NCBI GenBank assembly: GCA_027605045.1
Contig: JAQFWX010000080.1
Span: 100,680-164,679 of the forward strand
Direction of reading: 5' to 3'
DNA: 64,000 nt
Source: Phallus indusiatus
Taxonomy: Eukaryota > Basidiomycota > Agaricomycetes > Phallales > Phallaceae
Part shown: positions 37,881 to 51,260 of the stretch, one piece after another
Layout of the letters: every line of letters begins with the position of its first letter
Numbering within the stretch: position 1 is the stretch's first letter
The notes under the pieces: generated by a model
Seen by the model: the letters and a program-made list of their open reading frames with translations, nothing else
The model's database searches: none
What the model was told of the DNA's origin: nothing
Made by a program: the position numbers and the translations under genes

Positions 37881-40800
37881 GTCGAATGTGATTGAACGTA
37901 AATTTTAACAAAGAAAAAAGTACAAGAGTATGTGACAGGCTGGGGCTTACTGACGTGGAATTCAACCGTCCTTATATATGCGGAAGTAAATCGCGCATTT
38001 TACAAGTTCCAAAAGCTGTTCAAGGAATGAACGTGGAACTCCAATTGAGGAAAAAGAAGCATACTTCATCACAGCGCATTGACTAAATATAACGTAGATT
38101 ATCCGTGGATTACTTTGAAAGCGCCATTCCTAATACATATCACTTCTTTGAAAGAGCACATTATAACATGACGATCGGCTATTAGCGTATATTTGGACCT
38201 GACCCTATTCCCGTATTGAGAAACTGCGGCTAATTTTGTTCTGATTGGGTTAATCAAGTCACAAGTAGAACCCTTTTGAGACATCGCCTGAGGGTAAATA
38301 ATGTCCTACGCTTGAGATGCCATTGGCTACGGAAAATATTAAACATAAAAATAGAAGAAATGGTTCAACTCCTCTGATTAAAGGATCACAGTAGCTCCAT
38401 TATTACCACGATTATCATGGTGGTTCTTGGCTGTTGTCAGTTACAGGTGCCACAATGCAAAACAAGGGCATAATGTCAACACTTACTAAACTGATAGTTC
38501 TTAATGAATGTCGAATATTGACGCAAGTGGGACCAGAAATTTGAGTTCGCCCCACATCATATTAATTTATCCGACTTTTGGGGAACATGCCTGACGAAGA
38601 AGAAAAAAAGTTAGTCCCAGTGAGTAAAGGGAGTTCCCGCTTCTCCGGTGAATTCTCAGATTACATACCATTTTCACAGCATTTTAGGTACTCATGAGGT
38701 TTGAAATCCGCCGTTCCGATTCTTGAATCTTGGTGAGAAGAGAAAGTCCACTGAATTTCGGACTTGATTTCGCTGGCTCCCATAAACAGTTTTGGGCTGT
38801 TAGCGCAATCTGATATGAAAATTATCGGATGGCGTCACTGTAAAGAGTTGTATTCGGATGTTCCTTCGACTTCAAGCTGTCATGGAACAAACTCACTAGA
38901 ATCAAAGAAGGTAGACTGGAACTAAAAGACCCCTAGCAACTCGGACGCATTTCCCACGAACAGCGTGTGCTTCGTCCGTTCTCTCGCACGTTTTCTCTCC
39001 ACTTGGCTTCCCCTTATATCTGTCCTTTTCAGTAACAAACTTCGACTCACGCGCCAGTTAATGAGAGCATTGATTCCATACGCGCAGAGCTATGCCGATA
39101 TTGATGCGTACGTCCAACCAATCTAAGAGACCTCGTGACATCGAAACAGGCATTTGATGGGAGATATTCGCGCATGGACCGCACTCGTCAATTTTTGGAA
39201 AGAGCAACAAAGGTTTGATGTTGTTTGATGACGTCTTCATTGAACGCGAGGCCGATCCATATTGTAGGGATCTGGATACGAGGATAGCTTTTCTGGGAGT
39301 TGATTTTATTTGCAATAATCTTGACAGCTGTTCATGGCTCTTCTTCCTTCATTACGGTCGAAGATAATAGGCCAAATTTGCATGAGCAACTGATGTATAT
39401 CCGGAAATCAGCGTAAAAGGTTAGCGAATAGAACTTGGTCGAATGTCATATCTTAAGGTTTCACGTTTGGCATAGGCCACCACTTCTGATGAATTTGCTG
39501 AATTGAAACCTGGACAAAGCGATGTACATATTTATCTTGTGAAACTTTGGCAGTACCTATAATATTGCACGAGTCACAATGGCTTGGGTACATCCACGCG
39601 ACTATGGCTAAGAGTTTCATTCGCCTAGGACTCTTGGATTTGGAAGTCCTAGAATAATTTAGTTCCAGTCGATATTATCAATAAGTAAAGTAAATACTAG
39701 TCAATACCGCTCACGAGCTTAGTCTTGGCAGAGACCTCAGACATAATCACATATCTTACAATCGTACCATCCCATGAAGGTAATAAACATCAACCCCATG
39801 CATGGTTCTGATTTGCACCAAAATTGATGAAATGGTACCAAAAATTCGTGAAAAAAAAACGAGGCGCACTGAGCCTGACAGGAACGAATGGCGGCTGGTG
39901 TGTCACAGCCATTTTCTTTTTATGCTTGAGAGTTTGTGTGCTATAGATTAAATGGCAATGGGGTTCTGATTTGAATTGTAGATATGTCAAATAGAGAGGA
40001 AGCTCGCGGCTGACTAGTTGTACAGCAAGTTGACAGAAGAAAAAGCGGACTTGAAGCCGGTTTACGACTGACGTAATTCCTCGGACATCTGACTCAGCAC
40101 AACTCTGTCCAGACACACCATGCCCCTAGTAGTAGCACCCGTCTGGTTCTGGTGAACTTAAATGTAGCTTAATGTCCGATCTTCATACAAAATCGCAGAC
40201 ACATATTTCAATCAAGATCAAGTTGGAAACGGAAGGTATATTGCGAGAAATCCAACGCCTATGTTTGTCAAAGTAAGTGTATAAGAAGACACAGGGGGAG
40301 AAATTAGTTGGGATTATTCAATTGTTATTAATTAAACTTCGCTATAGTCGATTGAATGCAGGGACTGTTGTATGTAGAACTTCATGGGATCAATTTTTCG
40401 TATTCAGCCACTAAGACTGATAAACCAGTGAATGCAGTCAGACTTTGAGATAGAAGGATGAGACGAATGGTACTATCTAGACCCGGAAATGACAAGGAGA
40501 GATACCGATTCTCTCGATAAGGCTAGTCCGACTTGAAAGTGAGTCTGTTAATGCACCCTATTAATTAATGAATAGTGATTGAACAAACAAAACCGAACCT
40601 TTTCAGCGTATATAAAAGATTTATTTCAATTCCAGTATCTGCGGTCACTGGAAATTTTGAGGTAACAAGTTTAATCCTTGAGCGCACAAAGCATGAATTA
40701 TCACCACGATGAAGCACAACTGACGCCTATTGCGTGAGGCGTCTCTTGTTGTGAATGAAAAAGAACTCACCAAAACGCTTGTCGAAAACTTAGCATCTTA

Positions 40801-41255
40801 TATTGTGGTTTATTTGATATTCATAGTCTTATTTAATGAGCATAAATGTGTATGGCAACTCATATACACAGCGTAAATAACTGCATGCATACCGCCAGTT
40901 ATGTCGAGCTTTCTTACCGCACCGTTGCCGATGATCATCTGACTACCACGCTTTCTGATCGAAACTAAAATAAATAAAATAAAAACCAGCAACAAGTTAG
41001 CCTGAAACCATATGAATAGTATGGGAAAATGGGACTATACTGTATAAATTACCATTCATATGCCACATGTCGCGTTTGCGAATGGAAATAGCAGCCTGAG
41101 GATGAAGCCCGGAAAGTTGAAACAGTGTAGTCCTCAAAATTGCCTCCGTGACTCAATGGTGCCGATCGAAGAAGCGTGAGGAACCAATGCAGACTCTCGA
41201 TATCCGTGATTAGTAGTGCTTGTCACGAGCAGTCAATCAAACAGCATTGAGGAAA
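37881..41255. other. Long region without recognisable gene
   Basis: About 3.4 kb with frequent stops in all frames, no frame longer than about 110 codons and no domain-like translation. It may contain decayed genes. A TATA-like TATAAAAG at about 40610 is not followed by a convincing gene. No inverted or tandem repeats stand out. Confidence 0.45.
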
Positions 41256-42772
41256 ATGACTGTGGACGCCTTGAACACCGGTTTGACTCCAGAGCAGAGA
41301 CAACATTTCCTTGACCATGGCTGGGTCCGCATTTCAAAAGCAATCTCACCAGAAATGATCAAGAAATTTGCTGGAGATGTGTGGGTTCGACTTGGATACG
41401 ACAAGGACGATAAGTCAACATGGAAGGGGGAGAAGGTACAGAGTTACCCTATGGGATCTCGGGAACATCTCCTTAAGCGATTTGACATGTTATTGAATTA
41501 TCACATTAGATTCATATGCCTCGACACCGAGAAGTACTTTGGAAAGATTATAGTCCTAGATTATGGGCGGCGATCTGTTAGTGGCTCGATAATACTGTAA
41601 TGGCGGACTGATCTAACCCCTTCTTAGGTGAACTTGTCGGCGGAGAAGATAGAATCCACCCAACGCTCTTTCACAAAGCCGGAGATGGTCTTATTGTGAA
41701 CCTCGGAACGGAAGAATGGGTTAATGTAAGATAAAGAGCTTGGAAAGATTATTATCTAGCTGAGTCATCGTAACTGCCAGAAAAACATTGACCCGCGCGA
41801 TCTTGACAATTGGCATGTGTAGGTCACAGTCTTGCGGTTCACTGCTGACTTGAATAACCATTGCATCTATTACGTCTCAAGAGATGGAGATTGGTTCAAG
41901 AAGTTCTTGGATTCTGGAGAGCAAGGTCTAGTAACATTGCATTTATTCACAGACGTCGTTCATCAAGGAGGACCTACGTACATATGCGAAGATGGGCTGA
42001 AACATATGATCAAATGGTCAGTTTGTCTCATCGCATGGGGCTGACAGCACTTACGAAAAGAGAATAAGGATGTACGATAGACCTCAAGGCGCAGATAAAA
42101 TGGAGGATCTGGATGGACGTAAAGCCGTGGATGTGATAAAACAGTGCAATAAATTCGTCGAGGTGAAAGCTTGTTTGGCAAACGGCGACCTCATCGCGCT
42201 GACACACTCAAAAACAGCTGACGGGCGAAGCAGGGGACGTTTTTCTCTGCCATCCGTTAATGGTAAGTTGAAAGTTGAGAGCTTAATCTGAAGGGGTCTC
42301 TTTCAGAGTCGTCGGCTGAAACGGTCGCTAGCCTCATTCAGCGTCAAAAAATCATCTACGACGGCTCAGGTAAAAAGGAAAACGTCGCAAAATAAAAATA
42401 TATTCATTGCCTGATAACACAGAATAATAACAAACCCGCCTGTTACTCTTCGAGACCCCTTGAATTTCAACCGGCTGAAACCGGAAGAATACGTGAGTAC
42501 CCAGCTTAAATCATGGCGAAAGCTGGCGAAATGATGTCTTTTTGACATTAGTCACTTGTCGAGCAAAAAATATTGCTTGAACTTGGCGTCTCTTCGTTGC
42601 CCAACTGGAAAATAACTAGCGAAAGGGAACGCTTTACACCTCGCACCAGGCGGGAAAAAACGCCAGAATTTTGGAGGAACTGGAAAGGATGAGAGCGCAT
42701 GCAGAGAAAACGGGAGAACCTGTAGATAGCATGCATATCAACGGCATTGCCAAGTATTCTGGAGACCTGTAA
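41256..42772 (+). CDS. Phytanoyl-CoA dioxygenase-like protein, 3' half damaged
   Basis: A 2-oxoglutarate/Fe(II) dioxygenase-like gene. Exons 41256-41435, 41510-41576, 41628-41725, 41781-41818, 41882-42016, 42069-42262 and 42307-42369 join in frame. They give MTVDALNTGLTPEQRQHFLD, then IHMPRHREV, LWAAICELVGGEDRIHP and the metal site WHVDGDWFKKFL (the HxD pair), then GLVTLHLFTDVVHQGGPTYI. After 42369 the natural splice to 42423 gives an immediate stop. Yet family-like sequence continues in another frame: ITNPPVTLRDPLNFNRLKPE, and after an intron (42493-42551) SLVEQKILLELGVSSLPNWK. A further one-base slip is needed at an A6 run near 42650 to read the last residues to 42772. A clear distal iron-binding histidine context is not obvious. 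Either a decaying gene or assembly errors. Confidence 0.6.
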
Positions 42773-42960
42773 TTATAACTGTTCGTTTCGTTATTTCTTT
42801 TTTGGAGAAATATCATCGCCTTGAACTTAGCGTCGGCCTCGTCATGGCAGCAAACAAACAGAAACGCGAACTGTCACGTTGCACCGCATGTCACGGTTTT
42901 TCCCTCGCCCTCGCCGTGTACCACCGTTGTTTTATTGTCATCTTATCGCATCCACCTTTG

Positions 42961-45494
42961 ATGTCATTATCATGGACACAAAGACTATTGCGCCTGTCTG
43001 ATATTATTCACACTGATGTAGTAACACACGATGAGGATCAACAAGGAAAAGCTTTGGACGAGTATCTGGCTTCAGCACATAAGGCAGAGGAACGAAGTTT
43101 GTGTCTGTTTGTTTGTTTGCTTGACTTATTCAATTGAACTGACATTTTTATATCAACATTTAGAAACTGTCGAGTCACTGAGATTTACTGATCACGACTT
43201 GAGCTTCGTTGGAAAACTGGCTGATGGACAATTTGGAACGGTGCTCACATATCTTTCCAAAAAAAAAGAACGGAAGCTTACTGGAGTCATGTCAGATTGA
43301 TGTTGTACGATGCCGAATAGACTCAAAAGTCTATATTCGCAAGACAGTAGAGAAACGCACGGTATTAAGGGCCCGAGGGGTGCGTCGCAAGCCTGGTTGT
43401 TCCAATTGAAACAAAAAACCAATCCAAACCCATATGATCTTGTGCGGATTCAGCAATGTTTTCCGCAGTTAGAACGTAAATTATTAAGCCAGGCAGTCAA
43501 AACAAACTCAAATTGGGCTCCTCATCTTTTATGTTCGTTCCAGACCGACACCGCCCTCAAATTTGTTATGCAATATGCTGATGGAGGAAACCTATGGGAC
43601 TTGATTGAGTCGGTCCCTGACGGAAAAGTCCAGGAATGCGACTTGAAATGGTGGCTGCCCCAAATCATAAACGCTATAGATTGGTGTCATTCTCAGGGGT
43701 TTGTACATCGGTAAGCTGTTCATCATCTATTTCTCGTTTAACGAAATTAATGAACATTCGTATATATACAGCGATGTGAAACCTCATAATTTTGTTATTA
43801 CGCCTTCTTCCCATATCTTGTTGGTTGATTTTGGGTCTGCAGCGCCCCTTCTTCCACGATCAGTTTCCGGTGTTCAGACTGTTCCGCGAGAATACTGTCT
43901 TGTTCCATGTGGGACATGTGATTATATCTCTCCGGAAATTCTTCAATGCCACGAAGAGGCACTCGTAGCCCTTGAATTGGAGGAGGACTCTCCACATTCT
44001 TCGCAGCAAGAAATTTTTTCATGTTATGGTCGAGAAACTGACTGGTGGAGTTTTGGTGCCATGGTTTACGAGATGACTTATGGCGTGGCCCCTTTTTTCG
44101 CCCAAGATATAGGTCGTACTTATGTCAAGATTATGGATCATCGCGTGAGTTCAGATTTTCTTTACTAAAATAATTGAAATACATCAGTGATTCTTATTAG
44201 ACGAGCCTTAAATTTGATGGAACAGCCACCCTATCTCACAGCGGACTTTCTTTATTGAAAGGGTGAGTTATTGTTATTCCTTTTTTTTCTCATATTGAAT
44301 GCAAATAGCCTTCTTCGCGATTGTGAATTTCGCTTAGGTAGACACTCTACGAATGAAATCAGGCAACATCAGTTTTTTCAATATGTTAATTGGGAGATTA
44401 TACATAAACGTGAGTGAAAACTGCATGCATTCGTATCACGGGATTGATAGTCTGTTTTAGAACAACGACCTCATCAGTTGCATGTGCCTCAATTTACTTA
44501 TTCGGTTACGGCTGCTGAACGATTAGAAAAGGGGTCGAACCAAGGATATGATGAGCCAACTGAACAATACAGCCAACCTTTCCAATTTTCTGCGTTATTC
44601 CAATCTTCACAAACAATGCCAGGTGCATCATTTCTTCAAAACACGCCACTTCCATCAAAGAATTTGCCAGTAAATTCAACATCTGCCAATGCCTTCTTGG
44701 GGTTCTCATGGGGTCCTCGATTAAGTGCCTTTGCATCACAGTCGATGTCCGATCCCGATTTACACATACTGCATCGAGAACCGGTCCTGATGACACCTCG
44801 TCCTCCAGCTGCTATTCGACGGCCTTCCGCGCTTGTGTCAGAAATAATCTCACATCCGTTTACTACACCTATCCGCAGAACTTCCTTTCCGTTTACTCCG
44901 GCGGGGGGTGCTCTGCAAGGAACAGTGGAGGCTGGCAATCAGCGAACCAAAGAAAGGCGACCGCTATCTGACAGAGAAGCCATGCAACAACTTGTAGACT
45001 GTGTAGGAATGAGTGCCCACAAGAAGGTTCTGGCAAGCGGGAAGAAACCAAGGTTCTTGCATACCATAGACTCTCAAGCAAAGGGACCAAAGAAACTGAG
45101 TTTATTGTCCCGACCTTTAGTCATGGACACAAATTTTGACGGGATTAGTTCGGGAGAGTCCTCCGAGACGGAATCGCAGCCGCCCAGTCCAACGCCGCGT
45201 CCCAGTAGCGCCCTGTCACGAAACGGATGGGGAGGTCGCTCGACCCCTTCACTACTCGCCGGAAGGAGCACGCCCACTTTGACGTTTACTGCGACAGCCA
45301 CCACGTTCGGCACAGGAGGTTTTGATCCGTCAGGAACGTCTTCATCGCAGTTACGACCGAAATCGCGCGGTAATAGAATTTTGGATGAACGATTTGAAGA
45401 TGTGGAACGTCGATATCACAGATTGTTAGGCGAAATCTCACATTTGGAGCAAGATATTGGGAATGTTACGTTACGGTTGAGTCGTAATCGATAA
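42961..45494 (+). CDS. AGC-like serine/threonine protein kinase
   Basis: Eight exons join exactly: 42961-43096, 43164-43240, 43296-43379, 43454-43710, 43772-44144, 44201-44262, 44309-44409 and 44461-45494, giving 707 residues (746 if an upstream in-frame ATG at 42844 is used). Kinase landmarks are in order. The glycine loop is VGKLADGQFGT and the ATP-lysine VYIRKTVEKR. The hinge region reads FVMQYADGGNLWDLI, the catalytic loop HSQGFVHRDVKPHNFVI and the metal-binding loop VDFGSAAPLL. The activation/APE region is CGTCDYISPEILQ, and subdomain IX reads ETDWWSFGAMVYEMTYGVAP. The order and the short FRLGRHSTNEIRQHQFF turn resemble the AGC/DMPK-NDR branch. The C-terminal third is Ser/Pro-rich and ends in a coiled coil (DVERRYHRLLGEISHLEQDI). 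The partner pathway is unknown. Confidence 0.88.
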
Positions 45495-46313
45495 CAGTAC
45501 TTATTATTGTATCTCGTGTGTATTTTACTTATTTATTCTGTAATGACAATCGTAGGTTTTTGAAGCGATATTATTGGTGAACGATCATCAATGTTCCTAT
45601 TTAAGCGACGAAACTTGGGATAATACGGGCGGTGATCTCTATTGGTTATTAAATTTGCTTCGGACACGGTTTATCATTTGTTTTTATTTGAATGATTATC
45701 ATTCAACAACCGCTGTGACAGGGAAGACCTGACAGCAGGGAACAAATTCCCAACTGTGGAAAAAGTTGAAATCAATCATTGGCGGGTCCGGAAGATGTGT
45801 CCAATCTGCATCGGGTATGAATTGAATGGAGTAAACATGTTGACCAAAAATCGATTAGAAATGAGGTTTTGGGACCTGTTCCGGACCGAGGAAGCCTCAA
45901 AGGGGCGGAAGGCTTACAGCGGGCGGCGCCAAATCGAAACCACGAAGATACTTGTGGCATGCGTCGCCAAAGTAGCAACAGTGAGCGCACTTCTTCTCAT
46001 CGCAAGGGAGAAAACGAAATTAATTGCGCTGAGAATATGAGATGAAAATCCGAATAATGAGTATGGAGAAATAGCTGTTTTTTTCTGTTTATTTCTCATT
46101 CCGTACTCACGGATGTTATTTTAAGATGAGAAGTTTCGATGGCGCCTATTAGCGATGTCATGGCTTCGATGCTTTTTTGAACCACATGGAAGGCATCATT
46201 TCCAACTTGGCGCCGGGACTCTAAGGGGCTCTTACTTTCCTTCAAAGCACATTGCTGTTTTTACGAGGTGTAGTTATTGCATGCTACGACGAGTCCAACA
46301 AGGATAGATACGA
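45495..46313. other. Intergenic region
   Basis: About 820 bp between the kinase and the DUF6534-like gene. Two overlapping frames (45756-46040 on plus, 45772-45990 on minus) show no domain features. It likely contains the promoter of the gene starting at 46314. Confidence 0.45.
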
Positions 46314-48627
46314 ATGGCAGCGGAAGTCGAGCCTGAGGCCCACCCAAACTTCGGGGTGAGTTAACCTTGTCTCATGAGGAATTTTCTTTGTCTGCTGACA
46401 TGTCAATTCACATTTAAGCCCATGCTCATTGGAGTACTGTTCTCTGCGTTTTTATTTGGTGTACTGTCTCTGCAAACGTATCTTTATTACTCTCGAAGAT
46501 CCTGTCGGGTCTACATACACCTCGCTGTGAGCGTTACGAGCATACCCTTTACCACGCTTGACTGAGCCTTACTTCTAGGTTGCCTTAATCTGGTATGATA
46601 CAGATAATGGTTTTTTGTCTTGAAAACCAATTATCTAATTCCTCCCGACTCTCGTCAAAACAATAGGTCACTCAATGTTCTACACTTGTGCCTCTTAAGC
46701 CATGCTGTATATTACTACTTGGTAACGAACTTCTCAAATCCTGCGGTTGACAAAGTAGAAATCTGGTATATTTCTTCGTGGCTCTTGATAGCCATTGCAT
46801 CTCATCAAATTTTAGGTCGATATCTCTTGACCTGGCGGTCATGTCACTTATCACATTCGTTGTTCAATGGTGAGCCATTCATCATCACCTTACATGTGCC
46901 TTGCCTAAATTCTTCACAGCTTTTTTGTTTGTCAGTTATGGTCATGTATGTCCTCGCTATATCGTATTTGATTCTGGAGACAAACCATTATTAGATAATA
47001 TCAGAAATCGGCTGTTAATTGGGGCTATACTCTTTTTAATGCTAATTCGTTTGGGTAAATATTTTCCTTTCTTTTTTGAGAAATTTACTTATGATCGTTA
47101 GGTGTTGGTATAGGTATAGTTACAGATCTAAATGTAGTCGTTTTGAACTCATATTTCGCCTCGGGCAATTAGGAGCCACGGCAATTAGGTATTTGTTCCT
47201 TATTCTATTCCTGTTCAGATAGCTTAAATCAACATCTAGATTCGAAGAAACAACGTTTGGCCAATCACACCGTTCAGACGTAAAGCAAAACATTGACCCA
47301 GGCTATTCCTTTTCTGATATCACACTTTGTAGGTCTGGCTTACCATTTGCTTCGCTACCATGCTTCCGACAGATGTATGGATAACTGCCTGCATGATTTA
47401 CACGATGTATACCAGACGAAAATACGAGTTCCAGTAAGATTCTCGCTTCAGTTGATCAAATCGGATAAGCGTACTAATTCTCGGAAAGATACTTTACTTT
47501 TTGGTACAAAATTTTTCTCTACGTTATGACTACAGGATTTCTCCCTGTGTAAGTGATATTTTTATATTTTCTCGCGGAGAGTATTTACATGTCTACCAAG
47601 CACAATAATAATTGTCGCCTTTCTTTTCGTAAGTCAATTAACCCTGATATTCCATTACCCAAGTATCTAAATTTTCTAGTTTTTCTTACAAAACACTGGA
47701 TTTGTTTCTCTTGCGATTCATTTCGTACCAAGCGAACGTGAGCACATCTCTGATTGACAATCTCTTTTCATGATCTAAACGATATTTCTCAAAAAGTATA
47801 TACCATAACGGTGTTTTCATTGTGAGTAGAGCTGAAACACTTGACATCTCTTCTCTGATTTCACCTTACACCGATATCAGACTCTACACCTGTCCCATCC
47901 TTTCTTCTGAAGGGACTCAAACCGGCAGAGTTAAGCAAACAGTCACTGAAGATTCAATTGCAACAATGAAGTCATACGGTAAATCAATGACGCGAAAACA
48001 CGAATTGGAAACGCATTGTTCCGAGTTGACTATTTCTGGACAACACCAAGGTCCCCATGATACGCTCCCAAGTTTGGAATACCGCGTAAGTTGGCTTCCT
48101 TATTTTTCTTCAAATTCGCTTCGATTTGGAGCGCGGTTCGGGCAAGCCTGAACTAATATGCGGGTGTGATTTGATATAGGGGAAGCGTGACGTCCAGGTC
48201 TTCACTCCAGTTCACGAAATTCCAATGACAGCCGACGAGAACGATGGTGATATTAGAGACAGTTTAGCGCATAACCGATGCGCTTCCTCGGGTTCTCAGC
48301 GGAATTCGGGACCCTCTCATGGGCGTTCCGCGTCGCGACATAGTTTTCAAACTGATTCAACTGTGCGATCGAGAACGACAGGTCCTAGCATGGCGTGGGA
48401 GAGTGTTGCTTCGCAGGTGAGTTATAGTGTAGCGCTATCGAGTCGCACTGTGGATTGTCTGGATAGCCCAAAGCTGTCGAGATGTGCCTTCGCTGTGACC
48501 GCAACAAATGAGACCTAACTGACTCATATGACCTTTCTTTCCCCAGTCATTCGAACGAGTAGGACACGACATTGGGAATGTGGAGTGGGATGGGAATATT
48601 CTGCATTGGGAACCTACTACACAATGA
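46314..48627 (+). CDS. DUF6534-type seven-helix membrane protein
   Basis: Resembles the large Agaricomycete family of DUF6534 multi-helix membrane proteins, whose function is unknown. Exon 1 is 46314-46355 (MAAEVEPEAHPNFG). Exon 2 starts at 46419 and reads PMLIGVLFSAFLFGVLSLQT, then YLYYSRRS. A short exon VALIW and the exon SLNVLHLCLLSHAVYYYLVT followed by NFSNPA are strongly family-like. Further hydrophobic exons lie at about 46750-47080 and 47290-47740, but I could not fix every junction. The cytoplasmic tail is 47822-48418 (intron about 48076-48180) and the last exon starts at 48547, reading SFERVGHDIGNVEWDGNILH and ending WEPTTQ. The tail is Ser/Arg-rich. Joining of head and tail into one gene is inferred from order and strand. 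Confidence 0.6.
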
Positions 48628-49415
48628 GCAGGGGTGACCGGTGCCGGTTACCAGACACACACCATCAAGGGTCGTTAGAGAGACTGAATCATTTTGCAAT
48701 TGTATTATAAATGCATTCATCCGCATAAATTCAGGGATCCCGTTCCTCAGACGCTCGCGAATGTGAGGTTGCCAGCACGCCTCGTGGCTGTCATATTAAT
48801 TTCTAGTCCAATCATTTGACGTAACTAAGGACTTAAGGACAAGTGGAAATCAAGGTCCAGACAACGTATGTACGCATTATCCGCAACTGTCTAATACCAC
48901 TTCTCCGTCTATCCTATTGAACTTCTTGTCTGCTAATTCACTTCAGCGAGCGGTCTACACTGGCCCTATAGTTTTCTCGTATGGTACACATGTACTGAAA
49001 AAGGGACCGAGAACGAACTTGAGTTGGGGTGCTGGAAAAGGTACTACAAGGGAATGCGCAGCAACGTACTATATATGTGAATGCACTGACACTAACACCA
49101 ACTTTGTGAGAGTTTTACCTTTACAGTATAATGAGGGATGCTGTTCATTTCCCTATATAGGGAATGCGCATATAAATCTGAATAAGCTGACCAAATGCAT
49201 ATATGCCAGTGCGGGTGTATTGTGGCAACAGGGTTGGTAAAAAATAGGGAAGTGCCGATCTGAATGAATCCCTGCATACCAACAATCTTCAAACAAACTA
49301 GGGAATAGTTTCAACAATATCCCACGACTTCCAAAAAAGACTGTAAAGGATGCTATAAATTTTAAGATTATGGTCTGGTCAACAGTCAGGCTTTTCTTCA
49401 CGCCAAATTGCGGAA
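48628..49415. other. Intergenic region before the ICMT array
   Basis: About 790 bp with no convincing frame. A palindromic CCCTATATAGGG occurs at about 49151-49162. This space separates the DUF6534-like gene from the first ICMT-like gene. Confidence 0.45.
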
Positions 49416-50183
49416 ATGCATATGTCGTCCGTCACCGCCAAAGTTGCTATGCTTTTGGTTATGAATGTACTTACAGTCAAGTCATTCATCCCACCAAACA
49501 AAATATCCTCTTTGGACAGAATCAAACAGGGGACGTTCCTAGATAAATATGTCACTTCTTTCGCAAAATTTATCAGTCTCGTATGTCAAGACCAAGTTCG
49601 TCGCGCGTTTATGGCAGTCTGTTCACGTTTGTTTCAGCCCGCTGTTCTCATCCCGAACATCACTTTATGTTTCATCATGCTAGCCAGATCTCTGAGTGCC
49701 GAGCTTCCCTGGACAGCAAGAATATGTCCAAAGGCATCGAATGATGAGTTAGGTCGCCTGTCTCCCTCATTCCTGGGGCTTTTCGTTCTGGTAACAGCTG
49801 GTACCTCCATACGATTACAATGCTACAAATCTTTGGGGGACTTATTTACTTTCGAGGTCACAATCCGATCGAATCACAGAATCGTCGATTCCGGTCCTTA
49901 CGCGTTTGTACGACATCCAAGCTACACAGGCTTACTCATGATATGGATTGGGACAGCCTTTTTGGTATTCGGTTCTCAAAGTCCGGGCGTGATGTGCGGA
50001 TGGGTTAATGCATCACTAACCGTGAGAATTATGATGATATGGTGGCTTTATTTGATGGCTTTCACTTGGTATTCTGCTATAAAACGTGTTTATACAGAAG
50101 AAGGGAATCTTCGCAATCACTTTGGCAAGGAATGGGATGGGTATACCAAGCGTGTTCCTTATCGATATATTCCTGGGATTTGA
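49416..50183 (+). CDS. ICMT-like methyltransferase, array copy 1
   Basis: Isoprenylcysteine carboxyl methyltransferase-type integral membrane enzyme; family members methylate a C-terminal prenylcysteine (or small isoprenoid-like substrates) with S-adenosylmethionine, in the ER. Exon 1 (49416-49580) encodes a hydrophobic leader and IPPNKISSLDRIKQGTFLDK. Exon 2 (49638-50183) encodes the catalytic part. Helices include LSPSFLGLFVLVTAGTSIRL. The substrate/cofactor motif is GPYAFVRHPSYTG, and the C-terminal signature EEGNLRNHFGKEWDGYTKRV ends PYRYIPGI. About 236 residues. The start could be either of two nearby ATGs (49416 or 49422). The 57-bp intron (49581-49637) is divisible by three and has no stop, so retaining it would leave the frame open. 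Expected to be an active enzyme. Confidence 0.88.
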   Translation: MHMSSVTAKVAMLLVMNVLTVKSFIPPNKISSLDRIKQGTFLDKYVTSFAKFISLVCQDQVRRAFMAVCSRLFQPAVLIPNITLCFIMLARSLSAELPWTARICPKASNDELGRLSPSFLGLFVLVTAGTSIRLQCYKSLGDLFTFEVTIRSNHRIVDSGPYAFVRHPSYTGLLMIWIGTAFLVFGSQSPGVMCGWVNASLTVRIMMIWWLYLMAFTWYSAIKRVYTEEGNLRNHFGKEWDGYTKRVPYRYIPGI

Positions 50184-50975
50184 TGGTCATCTTTAGAAAT
50201 CCTTCATTTGTTTATAATTTGCACAATGACTCAGGCTGATTTCAAAATTTATACTTGAACTGTGGATGTTGACGGGACACGTGAAACTTATTAAGAGCTG
50301 CAACATTAGGCTAGACTTTCTCTGACATCATACAAAAGGGAATACATTTGTTCATGTTCGCGCGGGGCACCATTGCGACTTCCTTAGAGCATATATAGAG
50401 CGCAATTGGAAAATATCCTAAAAACTCCACACACCCACACCCATTCTAAGTCTTTAGCGGAACAATCAATTCTTCCATAAAAATATAGGATGATGACTCA
50501 ATACTCAAGAAGAACTTCCACAACCTATATATAGAAAACAAACCAGATCACTAAACCGTATACGTACGTACGTACCGGCATATGAGTTCCTATCGCCTAC
50601 GATAGGCTTCGCCAGCTGCCAGCATTTAGGATTTAGCACTTAACCTGTGTCGTAACTCGTACATGTGTATATCACCATGAGTTCATCGGCTAGACCAGTG
50701 ATTGTTAGAAATTGCCTAATAAAACAAACACAGGTGAGCATTACTGTCGGCAAGTTATATCAGTGTTTGGATTGGCTCGGGCCGAAAGTCGACTAATTTC
50801 TGAGGCGTACTTTGAAAGCGAGACTTCCAACTCGAAAGATCCGCTGTCACCGATGGGAAAAATTTTCCGCGCCGCGTGCAAATACGATAATAAGATGTTG
50901 TTAAAGAGTATATATTTTTACTCTGTCATTTGTCGAACACTTGTTCTCCTGTTTAACTTACCTACTACTCTAAAT
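50184..50975. other. Spacer between ICMT copies 1 and 2
   Basis: About 790 bp. A plus-strand frame 50712-51104 runs across the start of ICMT copy 2 into the inserted element and is not a gene. A GTATATATTTTT stretch at about 50908-50919 is a plausible TATA box for the copy 2 start at 50976. Confidence 0.5.
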
Positions 50976-51260
50976 ATGTCGTCTCTGCCATTTCTTACAG
51001 CAGTTTGCAGACTCATTTGCACTCCGACAAGTCGCGCGTCGGATGTGCAAAAAATAGGGTCGAGAAACCGAGATCTCACGGCTCAACGGCTGATCATAAA
51101 ATAGGGGTGTATTAGTAGGAAATACTCTTAAGATGTAGTTCGATTTTTTGAAACCAAAAAGTCATCATAATTGAGCAATTTGAAAAAACCGGGTTCTCTG
51201 AGTTTATGGGCCTTTTGGGATTGAAAGTACTAGATGGGAAAGATTGAGTAAGCAATGCAA

